64,000 nucleotides of DNA from Nannochloropsis salina CCMP1776 (lineage: Eukaryota > Sar > Eustigmatophyceae > Eustigmatales > Monodopsidaceae), in contig SDOX01000121.1 in NCBI GenBank assembly GCA_004565275.1, positions 556,625-620,624 on the forward strand. Direction: 5' to 3'. Every line of letters begins with the position of its first letter. Position 1 is the stretch's first letter. Position numbers and translations under genes: made by a program. Under the pieces are notes generated by a model that was given only the letters and a program-made list of their open reading frames with translations, was not told the DNA's origin and did no database searches. Positions 1-11,135 of this stretch are shown here, one piece after another.

Positions 1-909
1 GCTGCCCTGTCGCCCTCCATGGGCCAGCAGGCCCCACCCGGCATAGAGGGCGAGTTCGCGGAGTGGGACCCCTTCTTTGCTGAACCCTTGGAGGACGAGA
101 CACAAGCTCAGCTCCAACAGCAATGCCATGATGGGAGTGGCGCTCGGCCACGCGCTGCCACCTACGGAGGGAGCTCTCCCCGTCTGCCGCCCATTGGCCA
201 TACTGGAACTCACCATCACCAATCGCAGACGGAGCAGTCGCATCAACAGCAGTACGCTCACTCCCATCACGGGTACGGGCAGCCGTCCTCTCCTCAATAC
301 CACATCATCAACCATGCGTCTCATAGCACGCCACCACAGCGTGTCGGACATTTCTCTTTTCTCCGAAACGGCGGGCCCCCTCGACATCATCGCGGTGCAC
401 ATGGCGGCAGCGGCGGTACAGGCGGTGGCAACTATGCAACCTCTCCGAGCAGCACAAGCAGCAGTAGTCGACCGCGTTCGTATTCATGGCAAGCTCAGGA
501 AGGGTGTGGCGCTGCTGGCAGCTGTAAAGGTGGTATCGGTGGGGGGGGCGGGGGAGGAAAAGGTTTGCCGGTAGTTTCGGGCGGCAGAGAACCGGCCGTC
601 TCGGGTGTATCCGGAACTGGCCCTTCTCCTGGTAGCAGCAGTTTCTTTCAGCAACTCCCCCGCAATGGAAGTGTCGGTGGCTCTCACGCTTACCTGGCGC
701 CAGGAGGCGGCTGGACGGTGCGGCGCTGTTCTGTTGGCGCGACGGGACAGGCCTCCGAGGCCTTCGGCGTCAGTCCTCAGCCGCAGGGCGCTTCAGGTGG
801 GGCTCTGTCGGCCAATGTCGGCGGGTCCAGCAGGAAGCCACCACCGTCCCCCCGCGGTGCCTTGCGCGCGAGCCCGTCTTTGCCGTCGTCGGGGGAGAAA
901 CCCCGGTAA
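1..909 (+). CDS. 3' part of a low-complexity Gln/His/Ser/Gly-rich protein (5' partial)
   Basis: The frame is open from the first base of the window to a TAA at 907-909, so the true start lies upstream. The protein is low complexity: Gln/His-rich blocks, then Ser runs, a poly-Gly tract and a basic Pro/Ser tail. An acidic-aromatic patch (EFAEWDPFF) near the visible start resembles tails that follow a structured domain, but no domain can be named. The stop overlaps a perfect splice donor (GTAAGT at 906-911), so the exon may end at 905 and continue further on. I do not recognise the family. Confidence 0.5.
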   Translation, partial: AALSPSMGQQAPPGIEGEFAEWDPFFAEPLEDETQAQLQQQCHDGSGARPRAATYGGSSPRLPPIGHTGTHHHQSQTEQSHQQQYAHSHHGYGQPSSPQYHIINHASHSTPPQRVGHFSFLRNGGPPRHHRGAHGGSGGTGGGNYATSPSSTSSSSRPRSYSWQAQEGCGAAGSCKGGIGGGGGGGKGLPVVSGGREPAVSGVSGTGPSPGSSSFFQQLPRNGSVGGSHAYLAPGGGWTVRRCSVGATGQASEAFGVSPQPQGASGGALSANVGGSSRKPPPSPRGALRASPSLPSSGEKPR

Positions 910-1076
910 GTTGGAATATGACGAGAGGACTTCCACGGCAAACAAAAGAGAATCGAAATTTATAGCATGGGAGCTGTACTCCTTCGCCCTCATTTTACTC
1001 AGAAACCTAGAAAGTTCTCTCTTTGACGATCAATCGATTTGCTCTTTCAAAACATCTTGCTTTCATTTATGAAGTG

Positions 1077-1532
1077 TTAATCTTCGTCTTTCATTTCTGA
1101 CTTTGATACCTTGAAGTCTTTCGGTAGCCTGCTTACGACGTAGCCATACGATGCCCTCTTCTTACCTTCCGTCCACACGGCTACAGATCGTATGTACTTT
1201 TTTTCCCGCAAATGCCGTAAAATTTTTGTCTTCAAATAGGTCAGAGTAAGTCGCTCCTTAAGATGTGACTCGGCGGGCAAGGAGTCTTGCAGGCCTTTGT
1301 AGATATCACGGTTGTGCAGGGGTTTGCCTTCTGCCTCGTTCAAAAGCGAAAGTGTGGCATGCCGCAACGTGGGCTGAGGCGTGGCCGTATCAGGGCGTTG
1401 AGAGTTGTGTGGAGCCGCAGAGAATAGTCGGCAAGCATACAAGACAGTATCTAAGCGCCTTCTTGGAACTGACAGGGTCCCCGCTCTCGTAGTTTGTTGC
1501 AGCGCGATCGTGTTTATTGTCCGCCAGGTCAT
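1077..1532 (-). CDS. Small basic protein, probable mitochondrial leader, function unknown
   Basis: Single-exon frame of 151 residues if translation starts at the ATG at 1532. Another in-frame ATG at 1565 would add 11 residues. The first ~45 residues are rich in Thr, Ala and Arg with almost no acidic residues and contain an RRRL patch and RLFSAAP, which resembles a mitochondrial presequence. The rest is Lys/Arg/Leu-rich with predicted helices (LTLTYLKTKILRHLREKKY) and an acidic KSEMKDED end. The size and basic helical character would fit a mitoribosome- or nucleic-acid-associated protein, but that is inference. Confidence 0.5.
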   Translation of the reverse strand: MTWRTINTIALQQTTRAGTLSVPRRRLDTVLYACRLFSAAPHNSQRPDTATPQPTLRHATLSLLNEAEGKPLHNRDIYKGLQDSLPAESHLKERLTLTYLKTKILRHLREKKYIRSVAVWTEGKKRASYGYVVSRLPKDFKVSKSEMKDED

Positions 1533-2340
1533 ACCACGAGCATAATATAACGAGGCACCATACATTAAGAAGTCGATTACAATCTGTTGAAATGGGATGA
1601 ACGTCGGCCGGTCAGTTGAAACAGTGAACCAGCACACACCAATTTCCCGTCCGATCCTTTTGAGTCGGCCTGTATTCGTATTCTTGGTAAGCCTAGCACC
1701 ACAGCTTCTGTCCCGCTTCGCAAACCTTTCCACAAGCAAAGACGCTCTCTTCCCGCCTCCGTCACCCTGAGGCTGTGAGGACAGGTGGGCAGCAGGCTAG
1801 TTGCCGTAGGCTACCAAGTCGAGACATGCATGTCGACAGAAGGTGTCACAATTAGAAACTCGCATGCTACTTATCAATGCTAAACCACTCTTAATTCCTG
1901 ACGTTTCCGTCGTGGGAAAGTTGTCTTAGTTTTGCGATACAATTCCCCGTCGATGACAACAAGCGTGTTGGGTTCTGCGCCCGTGCTGCCTGCTCGCAAT
2001 TCCGAGCAACGCCAGCGTGCGTTCACACAAACCTCACGTCCTGTTTCCCAAGAGCCCTCTGGAACGCGCATTTACCTTCTTTATGTCTCCTCTTCTGTCA
2101 TACACATCTATTTCTGGAAGACACAGCAGGACCACTTGCGAATCAAATGCGGCTGGCGCGACAATCTCTTGCTTGATGCCCGTGAAGTATTGCTCTCCAC
2201 AGCAAACCCGTCCAAGGCCAGTCGCAAAACTCTGGTCAGGCCTTGGCCGTTTGCTCTGCCTCTTCCTTTTTATGTTGACAACATGTTTGAGTCGAGGCAG
2301 GCAAAGTGCTCGAGCGTGTCGCGTCGTCGGTCTTCTCACC

Positions 2341-3872
2341 ATGTCCACGTCTACCTCCTCGTCTTCCTTTGCTCCGCCCAAGAAGCTCCGAATGGTTACG
2401 TATAACATCCTGACGCCAAGCTATTCGACGCCAAAGAGTTTACCGGTGTGTATTTTTCAATTTCTTTTCTTCTTATCTTTACTTTGCCGTTTCGCGCTAT
2501 GGCTAGAAATCAACGTCGGGGGAAGACCGGAATGCTGAATAAAGGTTGCCGTCGACCCCCCTCTGTGACTCTCAATCTTGCTCCGTATACCGATCTCTTT
2601 TCAGGCTCACCCATCCATCTATCTAAATGAACAAGAGCGACTGGAAAAGATCCTGAAGAAGCTCGAACCAGAAACTGCGCAAGGAGCAGTCATCGCGCTC
2701 CAAGAGGTGTCGAGGGCCTGGGCGGGCCATTTACATGTTTTTTTTTCGCGGGCTGGATACCACTTTGTGCACTCAGAGTACGGGCGGCCTTCGAGTGGTT
2801 TCATGGGCGTGGGATTGGCCTGGCCGCAAAGCACCCTGGAGGCAGTCAACATTGAAATATCTCGCCTTGCCGACGCCAAGCCCTGGCCTGCCGCACCGTC
2901 GCCCGGCCCCCTCTCCTCCTTCTCCCACCGGCTCTTTCGCCGGTTTCGAAAGATTTGGGGATTGCAGGCGGGTCGTGAGGAGGACGTGTTGGCCTCAGCG
3001 CGGGATCGGTCCAACGTGGTCATCGTTGCCAACCTCCGAAGCAAGCAAGCGTCGCCGCAGGACATGGACTTCTTCGTTGCGTGCTACCACATGCCATGCG
3101 AGTTTCGGCGACCATCAATCATGACAGTGCACGCCGCACTGCTGGTGCAGCGGATGCAGGCTCTGGCAGGGTCGAAACCCCACATCGTGGCGGTAAGTTC
3201 CATCGGCAGAGGAATATGGAGTGATAGGTCATGATCACCTGCCCCGACCCGCAGGGCCTCTGTTTCTCACGTCGCATGTGAATGCTACAGGGTGACTTCA
3301 ATTTCCAGCCTTCCTGGCCGCAGTATCAAATTATTACAGAGGGTGATATTGAAGCCGCCCATCCTCACTATCCCCCACTGCCTCCGAGTGACCCCTGGGT
3401 TCCGCATGTCGACCGACCTCTTCGCTCTGCCTTGAGGGTAAAGTGGGGCAAGGAGCCGGACTTTACCTGCTATTCTTATGCGGACAAGGTAGGGCGTGGA
3501 GATTGCGTGACGCCCCGGGAGCCTTGAGGGGCGGTGGCAATAAAATACCAAAAGCTCATTTTTTCTGGCACACAGGAGTCTGGCGAGCGGTTTTGCGCCC
3601 CGTTGGATTACATATTTGTTTCGCCGGAATGGAAGGTCGAGGACGCAATCAAGCTTCAGTCCAAGGACGAGGCGTTGAAGATGCCCTGCCCCTTTCCCAA
3701 CCAGGTAAGTAAACAGAAGCAATTGTATCAACAGCAACAGACATTAAGAGCAGATCTTAAAATGAATCGCGAATTTATGAAAAGGAATAATGACACATTT
3801 CTCGTTGAATATCTCATACAGGACGAGCCGTCCGATCACGTGTTGCTATGGGCCGACTTGAGTCTCCCGTAG
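2341..3872 (+). CDS. Endonuclease/exonuclease/phosphatase (EEP) family protein, CCR4/nocturnin/PDE12-like
   Basis: Five exons: 2341-2445, 2605-3192, 3291-3488, 3576-3704, 3822-3872. All are phase 0 and all introns are GT-AG. The product is 356 residues from the ATG at 2341. In-frame ATGs at 2083, 2176 and 2272 would add a leader with a hydrophobic stretch (LLCLFLFML), so the start is uncertain. EEP signatures appear in order: VTYNIL (metal-binding Asn), ALQEV (catalytic Glu), GDFNFQP (Asp/Asn), PLDYIFVS and the terminal PSDH (Asp-His pair). The whole catalytic set is present, so the enzyme should be an active Mg-dependent phosphodiesterase. The substrate (poly(A), 2'-5' oligoadenylate, NADPH or lipid phosphate) cannot be told. 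Intron 4 (117 nt) is a multiple of three without a stop, so retention would add 39 residues. Confidence 0.85.
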
Positions 3873-4577
3873 CACAACCCTGTGAAATTGTGTCTGGCAT
3901 TGAAGGAAGAAAACAGTAAATTTGAATGAAAAGCAAAGTTAGACCTAGTGTCAAGCCGCATAATGTCGATTTTCACAAGTGGCGTTCTTCGCTCCTTTCT
4001 TTCGAGATACAAAGATCTTCATTATCCATCCGTAAAGTTCACAGCCCTTGCCAACAACTTAAAGGTATTACTGCCTCGAGATTCCACGACATGACACAAA
4101 GAAACTATTCTTCTATGCTTGTAGGGCAGATATTTGACGACCCGCGGTCCGAATGGGCCTTTTCGGCGCGATCGATTTGTCAGGTCTTGGCAACGTCTGC
4201 GGCAGGAAATACAGCTCATTTATCTCGAAAGTGTAGATAGGAGGCCACGGATTCAATGCTACAGGCCAAGCACCCATTTTGGAACTTCCCTTGAGCCATT
4301 TCGACATGCCCCACGAAGATCAACATCAACTCGCTCCTGCTGCGAGAGTGTTCAGCGACAAAGGCCACTTTAGGTGAAAGCGCCCAGTTTCAAGCCATCC
4401 TTTCACAGCGTTGATAGGCATTATATTGAAATCTGTTGTTAAAAGGTCGTTGCCGGAAAGCAGAAAGGCAAAAGTAAATCTTTATAGTCGGATATTGTTA
4501 TTTCTTCTATCAGCACCCGATAAAGTATCTTTGATATATGATCCTAATCATTCTACAGGGTGCACAAGTGTGGTAAG
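3873..4577 (+). other. Intergenic spacer between EEP gene and methyltransferase fusion gene
   Basis: Moderately AT-rich sequence with only short, unconvincing frames. It ends in a pyrimidine-rich stretch with TTCTACAG at 4552-4559, directly before the methyltransferase frame. That could be a 3' splice site of a 5'UTR intron. I see no RNA gene or clear repeat. Confidence 0.4.
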
Positions 4578-7500
4578 ATGGACCAAGATGCACGGAGTAA
4601 TTCTCTTGAAGAAGATAGAAATGCACAATTAATGCTTTTAGCATGCGCTGGGGGGAAAGTGAAGGATGTGGAAGCTCTGCTTGCTGCTGGCTTTCCACCG
4701 CACTATCAGGAGGAGAAGGAAGGAACATCACTGCTGATGCACGCTGCCAAGGGCGCACATCTTGAAGTAGTGCAGGTGTTGCTTGCAGCTGGTGCACCAT
4801 GGATGGCCGTAGATCGTCATAGCAAATGCGCAGGGGAGTACGCGATCGCCTGTGACATTGGGGATGCCAATCGCAAGCAAAGCGTTATCGACTCCATCCT
4901 CAATCACGCCGTCATGGCTGAGATGTTGCTGGGCACCGTGGAAGATCAGACTGCAAAGGCAAACGTTCTCGAACAGCAGAGAGAATCTCATGATTATTTG
5001 GGAGGTACCGTGCGCTATGAGAGAGGTCGCCTAGTCGACCAGGTCGACGAAGGTGTTATGATGGAATGGGAGGCGCCGCTAATGGAGGCGCACGCCAGTT
5101 TTCTTTGCGGGGATGATGGTAATCGCGATATTTTGAACGTGGGATTTGGACTTGGCATCATTGATCGGGCAATTCAGCGGCGAAAATGTCGGTCTCACAC
5201 AATCATAGAGGCTCACCCTATGGTCTTGGAGAAGATGAAGACAGATGGTTGGTACCGGAAAGCAGGAGTAACGATTGAAAGTGGACGATGGCAAAATGTG
5301 CTGCCGCGGCTCGTAGCTCAAGGAAAAAAGTTTGACGGTATATTTTTCGATACGTACGCCGAACATTACCGAGATATGCAGGGTTTCCATGCTTGGCTTC
5401 CAAAAGTTATGCGGCCTGGTGGCATCTACTCCTTTTTCAACGGTTAGCTGCTCGCATTCAAATTTTGTGCTTATTCATTTCGAATCAAGTGACCGCAAAA
5501 CCTGCGCTTCTCCTTATAAATTTTGGCTGCGTGATTTAAAACTTCCTGAATTCACTTTTTCTTTTGGCTCTGTGCACCCTTTTCACAGGCCTTTGCCCGG
5601 ACAACCTTTTTTTTCATGCGGTTGCCTGTCAACTTGTCAAATTAGAGCTGGAAGCTTTGAAATTTTCTGTCGACTTCGTAAATGTCGAAATCGAAGGGGG
5701 GGCATCAGACGACAATTCATGGAAAGGGCTACGCCGACGGTATTGGCATGGCCGCGATGAGTACTTTCTGCCAGGTAAATGCTTGTTTCACTCTTATTTA
5801 TTACATTCAGCCTTTTCCAGTTTTTGGGGGCCTCACCAAAATCGTTTTTCCTTTTTTTAATTCCCGGCATGCACAAGTGGCAGTTTTTGAAGTCGAAGAT
5901 GAAAGAGCAGAAGGATCTCGTGATACGCTCGTGCATCCTGTTGACAGTATTCATGGGATTGATGGACTCGACAGTGGGAAAGCAGATGATACATTGATTG
6001 GTGAAGTCACTAGGGAGGACGGGACGAAAGAAGAGGTTTTACTCCATGCTTCTTTAGATCCGGAGGCAGGTGGAATTACATGGCGACCCTACAAAGACAT
6101 GGAAGGGCGCAATGATTCATTGTGTTTATTGAATCTTCGATGTTGGTTTCCTCCAATGCTGCACGATTTTCATCGATACAATATCTTCAAACGTGCGATT
6201 TGGAAATCCATTGAAATAATCAAAGAGCGGGTTGATGAAGACAATGTGGAAATGAAGGAAAAGGGTGAAAAAGACATCAGAGTCCTAGATATCGGGACCG
6301 GTACTGGCTTATTGAGTCTGGAGGCTGTACGAGCTGGAGCGACTCAAGTGACAGCGTGTGATGGCTTCACAGCTCTAGCAAAAGTAGCTGAAGAAGTAGT
6401 TCGTTCTGCTGGCTTGGAGAAGAACATTTGTGTCGTCCATAAAATGAGCTCAGCGCTGGACGAAGAACAAATTGGAAGCATTGATCTTATTGTTGCTGAG
6501 ATCCTGGATTCCACACTTTTAGGAGAGGGCTACTTAAGCACTCTTCGCGATCTTTATACCCGTGGCTTGGTCGACGCAACCACACATGTTGTTCCACGTC
6601 GCGCTCGGGTGTGGGCGCAGTTGGTAGAATGTCCCGAGCTTCAGAGTCATTTTAAAATCCCATCAGCTGATGTGACATGCATGGGGGACGGGAGACCCAA
6701 ACCACTCCATCTTTCTTTACCTTATAAAGATGACGAGGCCAATAACTGGGCTGAAGACAAGACGCTTTCATCGACAAAATTGTCGATACTTTCTCGAAAA
6801 AAGAGGGAGATTCTCGGAGAGAAAAGTGGAGGGCCAATAACCAGCAAGGCATTGTCAGCCCCTTTCATATTATTGGAAATTGATTTCGCCGCTGCGGCAG
6901 CGGAATCAAAAAGCTCAGTTGACTCGTCAAATGGGCCGATCATTGTGGGTCCAAACCTATCAGTCCCGATTTTGAGCGCAGGCAGTGTCCAAGGCGCATT
7001 AATGTGGTGGGAACTTATTTGTTCCGATGGTATTGAGACATACTCGAGCGCGCCTCGCGATATAGATATCGATCCTTTATGGCAAGATCACTGGAAGCCG
7101 TGCATCTGGCCTGTAACCCTGCCGTTTGATATTAATCCTTTGCAAGAAGTAAGCGTGCAGGGTGCTCATCATGATCGGAGCATCTGGATAGAGATAGGAT
7201 CCACTCCACATGAATCTCTCAAAAGATTGCGTGAAGGCCCTCATCCATGTCTTTGCGGACTCCATACCTTTTTGCCTACTGAACGGGTAATAGAATTAAA
7301 TGATGCTCGCCGAGGGGAAGCATATAGTGAGTGTTTGCGGACCATAATTGATGCGAAAGATCTCGAGATCAAAACAATCCTGGACATTTGTGATGGAGGA
7401 ATGACACTCTTCAACATGATTCAAGGATGGAGAACTGCCAGCAAGTCAGCTCGATTGCACCATTTGAATTTGGTTAGCCTTGAAGAAGATGTTTGGCATG

Positions 7501-8357
7501 GTGCTGTGCTGGAAAAAAGCAGTTTGTTGCTCAAATCAGAATATCGGAATGCTTTACATGCCATTCATGAGATGCCGCAAATAAATATATGGCATGGTGC
7601 AGGGAGGGGCGAGAATTGGGACTCGGCCTGCTGGGGAGATGTTCAAGTCCTTTGTGGCGATGGATATTATTCGAATATTGGAGTCAATCGTCCCATATGG
7701 AGTTGGCTAAATTTTTGGATCCTGCGAACGGCTTTAGCACCGATTCTTGCCCGTAATGTTGTGATTTTGCCGTTCCAAGTGCGACTCATGGCTTCGGTTA
7801 TTGAATGCCCTTCACTCTTCCGGGTGTATGGAGGAGGAAATCCCATCGACGAGGAAAAGTTGGGTGGTTGGGATCATACTGCATTTCGTCGTGCAATGAG
7901 TGAAGCAGCTTCCCGCGCAGTTTTCAACGAAGATAAAGATCTAGCGGTGTCTCTGGCAGATTATCCACACCGATTTCTGACACCACCAGCACTTCTTATG
8001 CGCATGGATCTGCATCACGCAATTGATTGGACAGCCTCTCAAGCACACGACGGAGCTTACCGCAGGAATGTGATACATGTCCCATTTTGTAGGGCCGGTA
8101 ATGCACATGCTCTAGCCCTATGGATCGATGTCGACCTCACCTACGGAGCTGCTGTAGGAAGTGAGCCCTCGTTATCGTTATCTGGATGCTTACACCGTTA
8201 TAGTAGACAATCGTTGAGGTGGATGAGTGGAGAACGTGTTGTTGAGGAGCGTACAGGGGAAAGGAATAAGTGTGTGAAAATTAAGGCAACGTTGGATGTT
8301 GTTAGTACACCAGGAATATGGACGGATTGTCAAATCACTGAAGTTGATGGAGACTAG
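4578..8357 (+). CDS. Natural fusion: ankyrin/RMT2-type arginine methyltransferase + PRMT7-type arginine methyltransferase
   Basis: Three exons: 4578-5442, 5589-5774 and 5878-8357. The junctions keep phase (1, 1) and give 1,176 residues. Residues ~15-100 hold ankyrin-like repeats. Residues ~140-350 match the RMT2 (arginine delta-N-methyltransferase) fold: NVGFGLGIID is the AdoMet loop, followed by HTIIEAHP, FDGIFFDTYAEHY and GIYSFFNG, closing with DEYFLP, which is where RMT2 normally ends. Intron 2 removal continues straight into a ~60-residue acidic linker without methionine and then a PRMT7-like enzyme: PPMLHD, VLDIGTGTGLLSLEA (AdoMet loop) and the double-Glu loop VAEILDSTLLGEG. A long second half matches PRMT7's tandem organisation. 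Both catalytic cores look intact. If intron 2 is retained, RMT2 would stop alone near 5860. An acceptor at 5883 is an in-phase alternative to 5877. Confidence 0.85.
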
Positions 8358-9142
8358 AAATCCAATGTACGCAAAACAGTATCATCGTAAAGTTGGCCCT
8401 AATGGTTTGTTGTGTGTCTATGTTCTCCACTAACTTCAAGTCATATTGAAATCTGAAAAGTGGGTCAACACGTTCATTCGTTGCTTTGTTGAGTTGTTCT
8501 CATGCATGCATATTATTGTATTCCCAGCTCTCTCTCTGGACTTTGAGGAAGAAGCCACGCTCCGCTTGCGTAGCTCTGCTATTGCGCTGACTTGGTTAGT
8601 TGGCTGATAGACGAATGTACAAAATACGGTGGACAAGCCGCTCTGAATATATGAAGGAATCGGTAAAACCACGAAAAAACACAAACATAGAAACAACCCG
8701 AAATTTGGGGGACGCCAACGACTTCTATGACCTAGCGCCTCAGCTTGCACGCCATGTTGCCATGCGGCTGACAGGCATGTCAAGACCGTATTTTATACCG
8801 TTGGCTAATAAGATATGATCGGGATTGTAGTTTGAGGGCTCGTTTGCATTTGGCTTCAATTTATCAAGCGAGGCGTACGGACGTATGGGCCAAACCACTT
8901 TTCTTCTCGTTCACCTAACATGAAAAAATGTTGTATAAATACATGAATCGCACGAAGTAAAACTTTTGTTCAAGATTTAAAGAGCTTCATCAGAGTGTGG
9001 TGTTAACTCCTACATTATCTCTTGTCGTAATTTAATAGCCGAGGAATGTGCGAAACAAGAAAGGTGTGAAATAACCCTGGGACCTCCTCTATATACACAC
9101 CCTTTTATAGAGGTCGAGATTCCCAGGAATTGTGACGTCAGT
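8358..9142 (+). other. Intergenic spacer
   Basis: AT-leaning sequence between the methyltransferase gene and the tRNA pair. No frame looks coding. It contains a short tandem-like motif (tatacaccc...tttatagaggt near 9090-9115) but no convincing regulatory site. Confidence 0.4.
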
Positions 9143-9216
9143 GGGGAATTGGCTCAGTTATGGTAGAGCGCGTCCTTCGCAAGGACGAGGCCCGGGGTTC
9201 GATTCCCCGATTCTCC
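9143..9216 (+). tRNA. tRNA-Ala (anticodon CGC)
   Basis: A full cloverleaf folds by eye. The acceptor stem is GGGGAAT/ATTCTCC with the G3-U70 pair that identifies alanine tRNAs. The D stem is GCTC/GAGC. The anticodon stem CGTCC/GGACG closes loop TTCGCAA, so the anticodon is CGC, reading GCG. The T stem CGGGG/CCCCG closes loop TTCGATT, which gives a consensus B box. There is no intron and CCA is not encoded. Confidence 0.93.
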
Positions 9217-9393
9217 ACACCTTTTGTGCTTACATACGAAAATCTTTCAAAAGAAAGACTACCAATTTTTTTTCTTTGATGCCCTCCTCAACAATTACGG
9301 GCACATTTGGCGAATTCCCAGCAAAAAGACATTACATGACAGGCATGTCGTCGTTACGCAATGTGGAAAAAATATGGTAGCGTGGAACGCCGT

Positions 9394-9465
9394 GGAGAAT
9401 GTCGGTATCGATCCGACTGCCTTCCGCACGCTAAGCGGATGCTCTACCATCTGAGCTAATTCCCC
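9394..9465 (-). tRNA. tRNA-Ala (anticodon AGC)
   Basis: Cloverleaf on the minus strand. The acceptor stem is GGGGAAT/ATTCTCC with G3-U70, identical to the neighbouring tRNA. The D stem is GCTC/GAGC. The anticodon stem TCCGC/GCGGA closes loop TTAGCGT, so the anticodon is AGC, reading GCU/GCC. The T stem GTCGG/CCGAC closes loop ATCGATA. Position 54 is A rather than T, as is known for cytosolic eukaryotic tRNA-Ala. It converges with tRNA-Ala(CGC), 177 nt apart. Confidence 0.93.
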
Positions 9466-11135
9466 AGTCGCACACTCTGATACAGCGTACTTGCAGAATA
9501 TATTCTCAAACATTAGCAAGCGAATTTCGCCTTGTCTCATCGTACACTCTACGTATCACCATGAGAAAAGCCGTAAATAGCTACAGATCGTACCCCTCAA
9601 TTTAATTCGTGGGAAGATTTGTTAAATACAGCAGGACGAGCATTGATGGCCAAGCGGCAAAACAAAAGAGTCGCAAAAGCTGTTTTGCTTGCCGGCGAAG
9701 AGGACGTGGAGCACCGTGTGACACTTGTTGGAAGAGCAGTAGACAATGAGTATCGTGTGATTGAGCCACTACTTACATTGAAAAGTAACCCTGAAACTGG
9801 GCGTTTCAAGTCCCACACTCGGAGAAGGAATTATTGCTTTAGCTTGTCACGAGCTTCTATATCCTCCCTAGAATCTCTTCGTGGCATTCACCTCCACAAA
9901 ACTTGACGGAAAGTAGGCAGGCTCCTGGGGGATAGAGGAGCTGATCGCGGCGATTCCGGCTGTGGACCGGGAGCTTGGCTTGTTGTGGACCCGGAGGCGA
10001 GCGTCCCCCCCGCATGAGCTTCTCGTCCGTCGTGCTTATGCCAGTCAACTTAAAGTACGAGAGGTGGAGCAGTCTAAGGTGCACACATCTGCATGACCTA
10101 CCTATACGCATTGTACGCCCATGTGCTCGAGTGGATGCTAGATCGCGCAGGATGGGGATGGTGTACCCCAACTTCCGCCGTCGTGTCCACCATCCGCGAG
10201 GAGCGAGTAAGGCCCCTGCCAACCGTCTTGGGTGGCTGGAGGAAAAACTAATGTAAGGGATGCCTTGGGTGTGCGATGGCTTCCCCGCATGGCAACATTG
10301 CACATGGAAACAGACTCATATCGTATCTTCACAGGATTTAAGCAGCAGATCGTGGTTCTATGATGAGTCATGCGGTACACTGGTCGTGGAAGCATCACTA
10401 CGGCACAGAAGCTAAGCTTTTCGTGGTTTGAGCGTTTCGCATATCAAGGGACTATGGACTGCGAAGAAATTGCGGCACATTCTTTTCTGCTCATGTGTAC
10501 ATTTCATTACTGTGTCAATTGTGTCCTTGTTTATCCTGTTTCTCTCTTTGTAGGATGCTCTCTCCAAGCGGTGTCGCTCTACGGCCCCTACATCCGACAG
10601 CATGGCGCTTATCAGCATGTCGTTGTTTTCATTGTGGGCGCAGACGAGTTCGAATCGTGCAGGCTGGCAGAAAAAACAGAGTTACCTGTCTACGTCGTGC
10701 GTCCCTTGTCATAGACACCCATGCTTTGATATACGAAAAATAGCCCTTCCGGACGGGAGGAGAGAAGCGTCCGGCTCTACTCGTTGATGTCTATTTTTAT
10801 TGACGGAAGGGCAGGAACATAGCACGGATAACGCCTAGACGCTTCGATTCCTCTATGGCACTGTTATGGGCGCGACAAGCGTGTGCACGTTTTTTGCTGC
10901 GATTGGCGATATGTTGCTCTTGTTGTCGTTGCGAAAAGTGACCGCATTGTCAAGTGATACTGCCACCGTGATCTTCTTGATGGTCGCGTCGCCCACTATG
11001 TGGGCACTGTTCACATTTCTTGTGGCGCCGCGCTTGCCACGAGCTACCGTTGCTTCTTTTAGGGATATTCTCACTCTCACCACTCTTGGTTTTCATCATG
11101 ACGCACAGGGCGCAAACCTTTCTCCCTTGTCAGCC
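9466..11135 (+). other. Region between tRNA-Ala(AGC) and RPL32 without a recognised gene
   Basis: About 1.7 kb. Several frames of 60-150 codons exist on both strands (for example 9619-9906 plus and 9857-10303 minus), but none resembles a known domain and they overlap each other. A stable inverted repeat sits at 10743-10812. The last ~300 bases are presumably the RPL32 promoter and 5'UTR; TTGTCAG just before the ATG could be the acceptor of a 5'UTR intron. Confidence 0.4.
10743..10812. repeat. Inverted repeat able to form a hairpin
   Basis: GCCCTTCCG at 10743-10751 is matched by its reverse complement CGGAAGGGC at 10804-10812. Inside, GGACG and CGTCC form a second helix. The loop side carries a U-rich stretch (ctatttttattg). 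It may be a structured RNA or a 3'-end signal; no known family was recognised. Confidence 0.5.

Noticed and set aside
9090-9120. Possible terminator-like palindrome before the tRNA
   Set aside because: Pairing is short and imperfect, and Pol III genes end in T-runs, not hairpins.
9857-10303. 148-codon minus-strand frame near the tRNA genes
   Set aside because: No recognisable domain, overlapped by other equally long frames, no good start context; not listed as a gene.
10866-11135. N-terminal extension of RPL32 upstream of 11136
   Set aside because: The frame is open, but eL32 proteins begin at the MAKV start and the extra residues do not resemble a leader.
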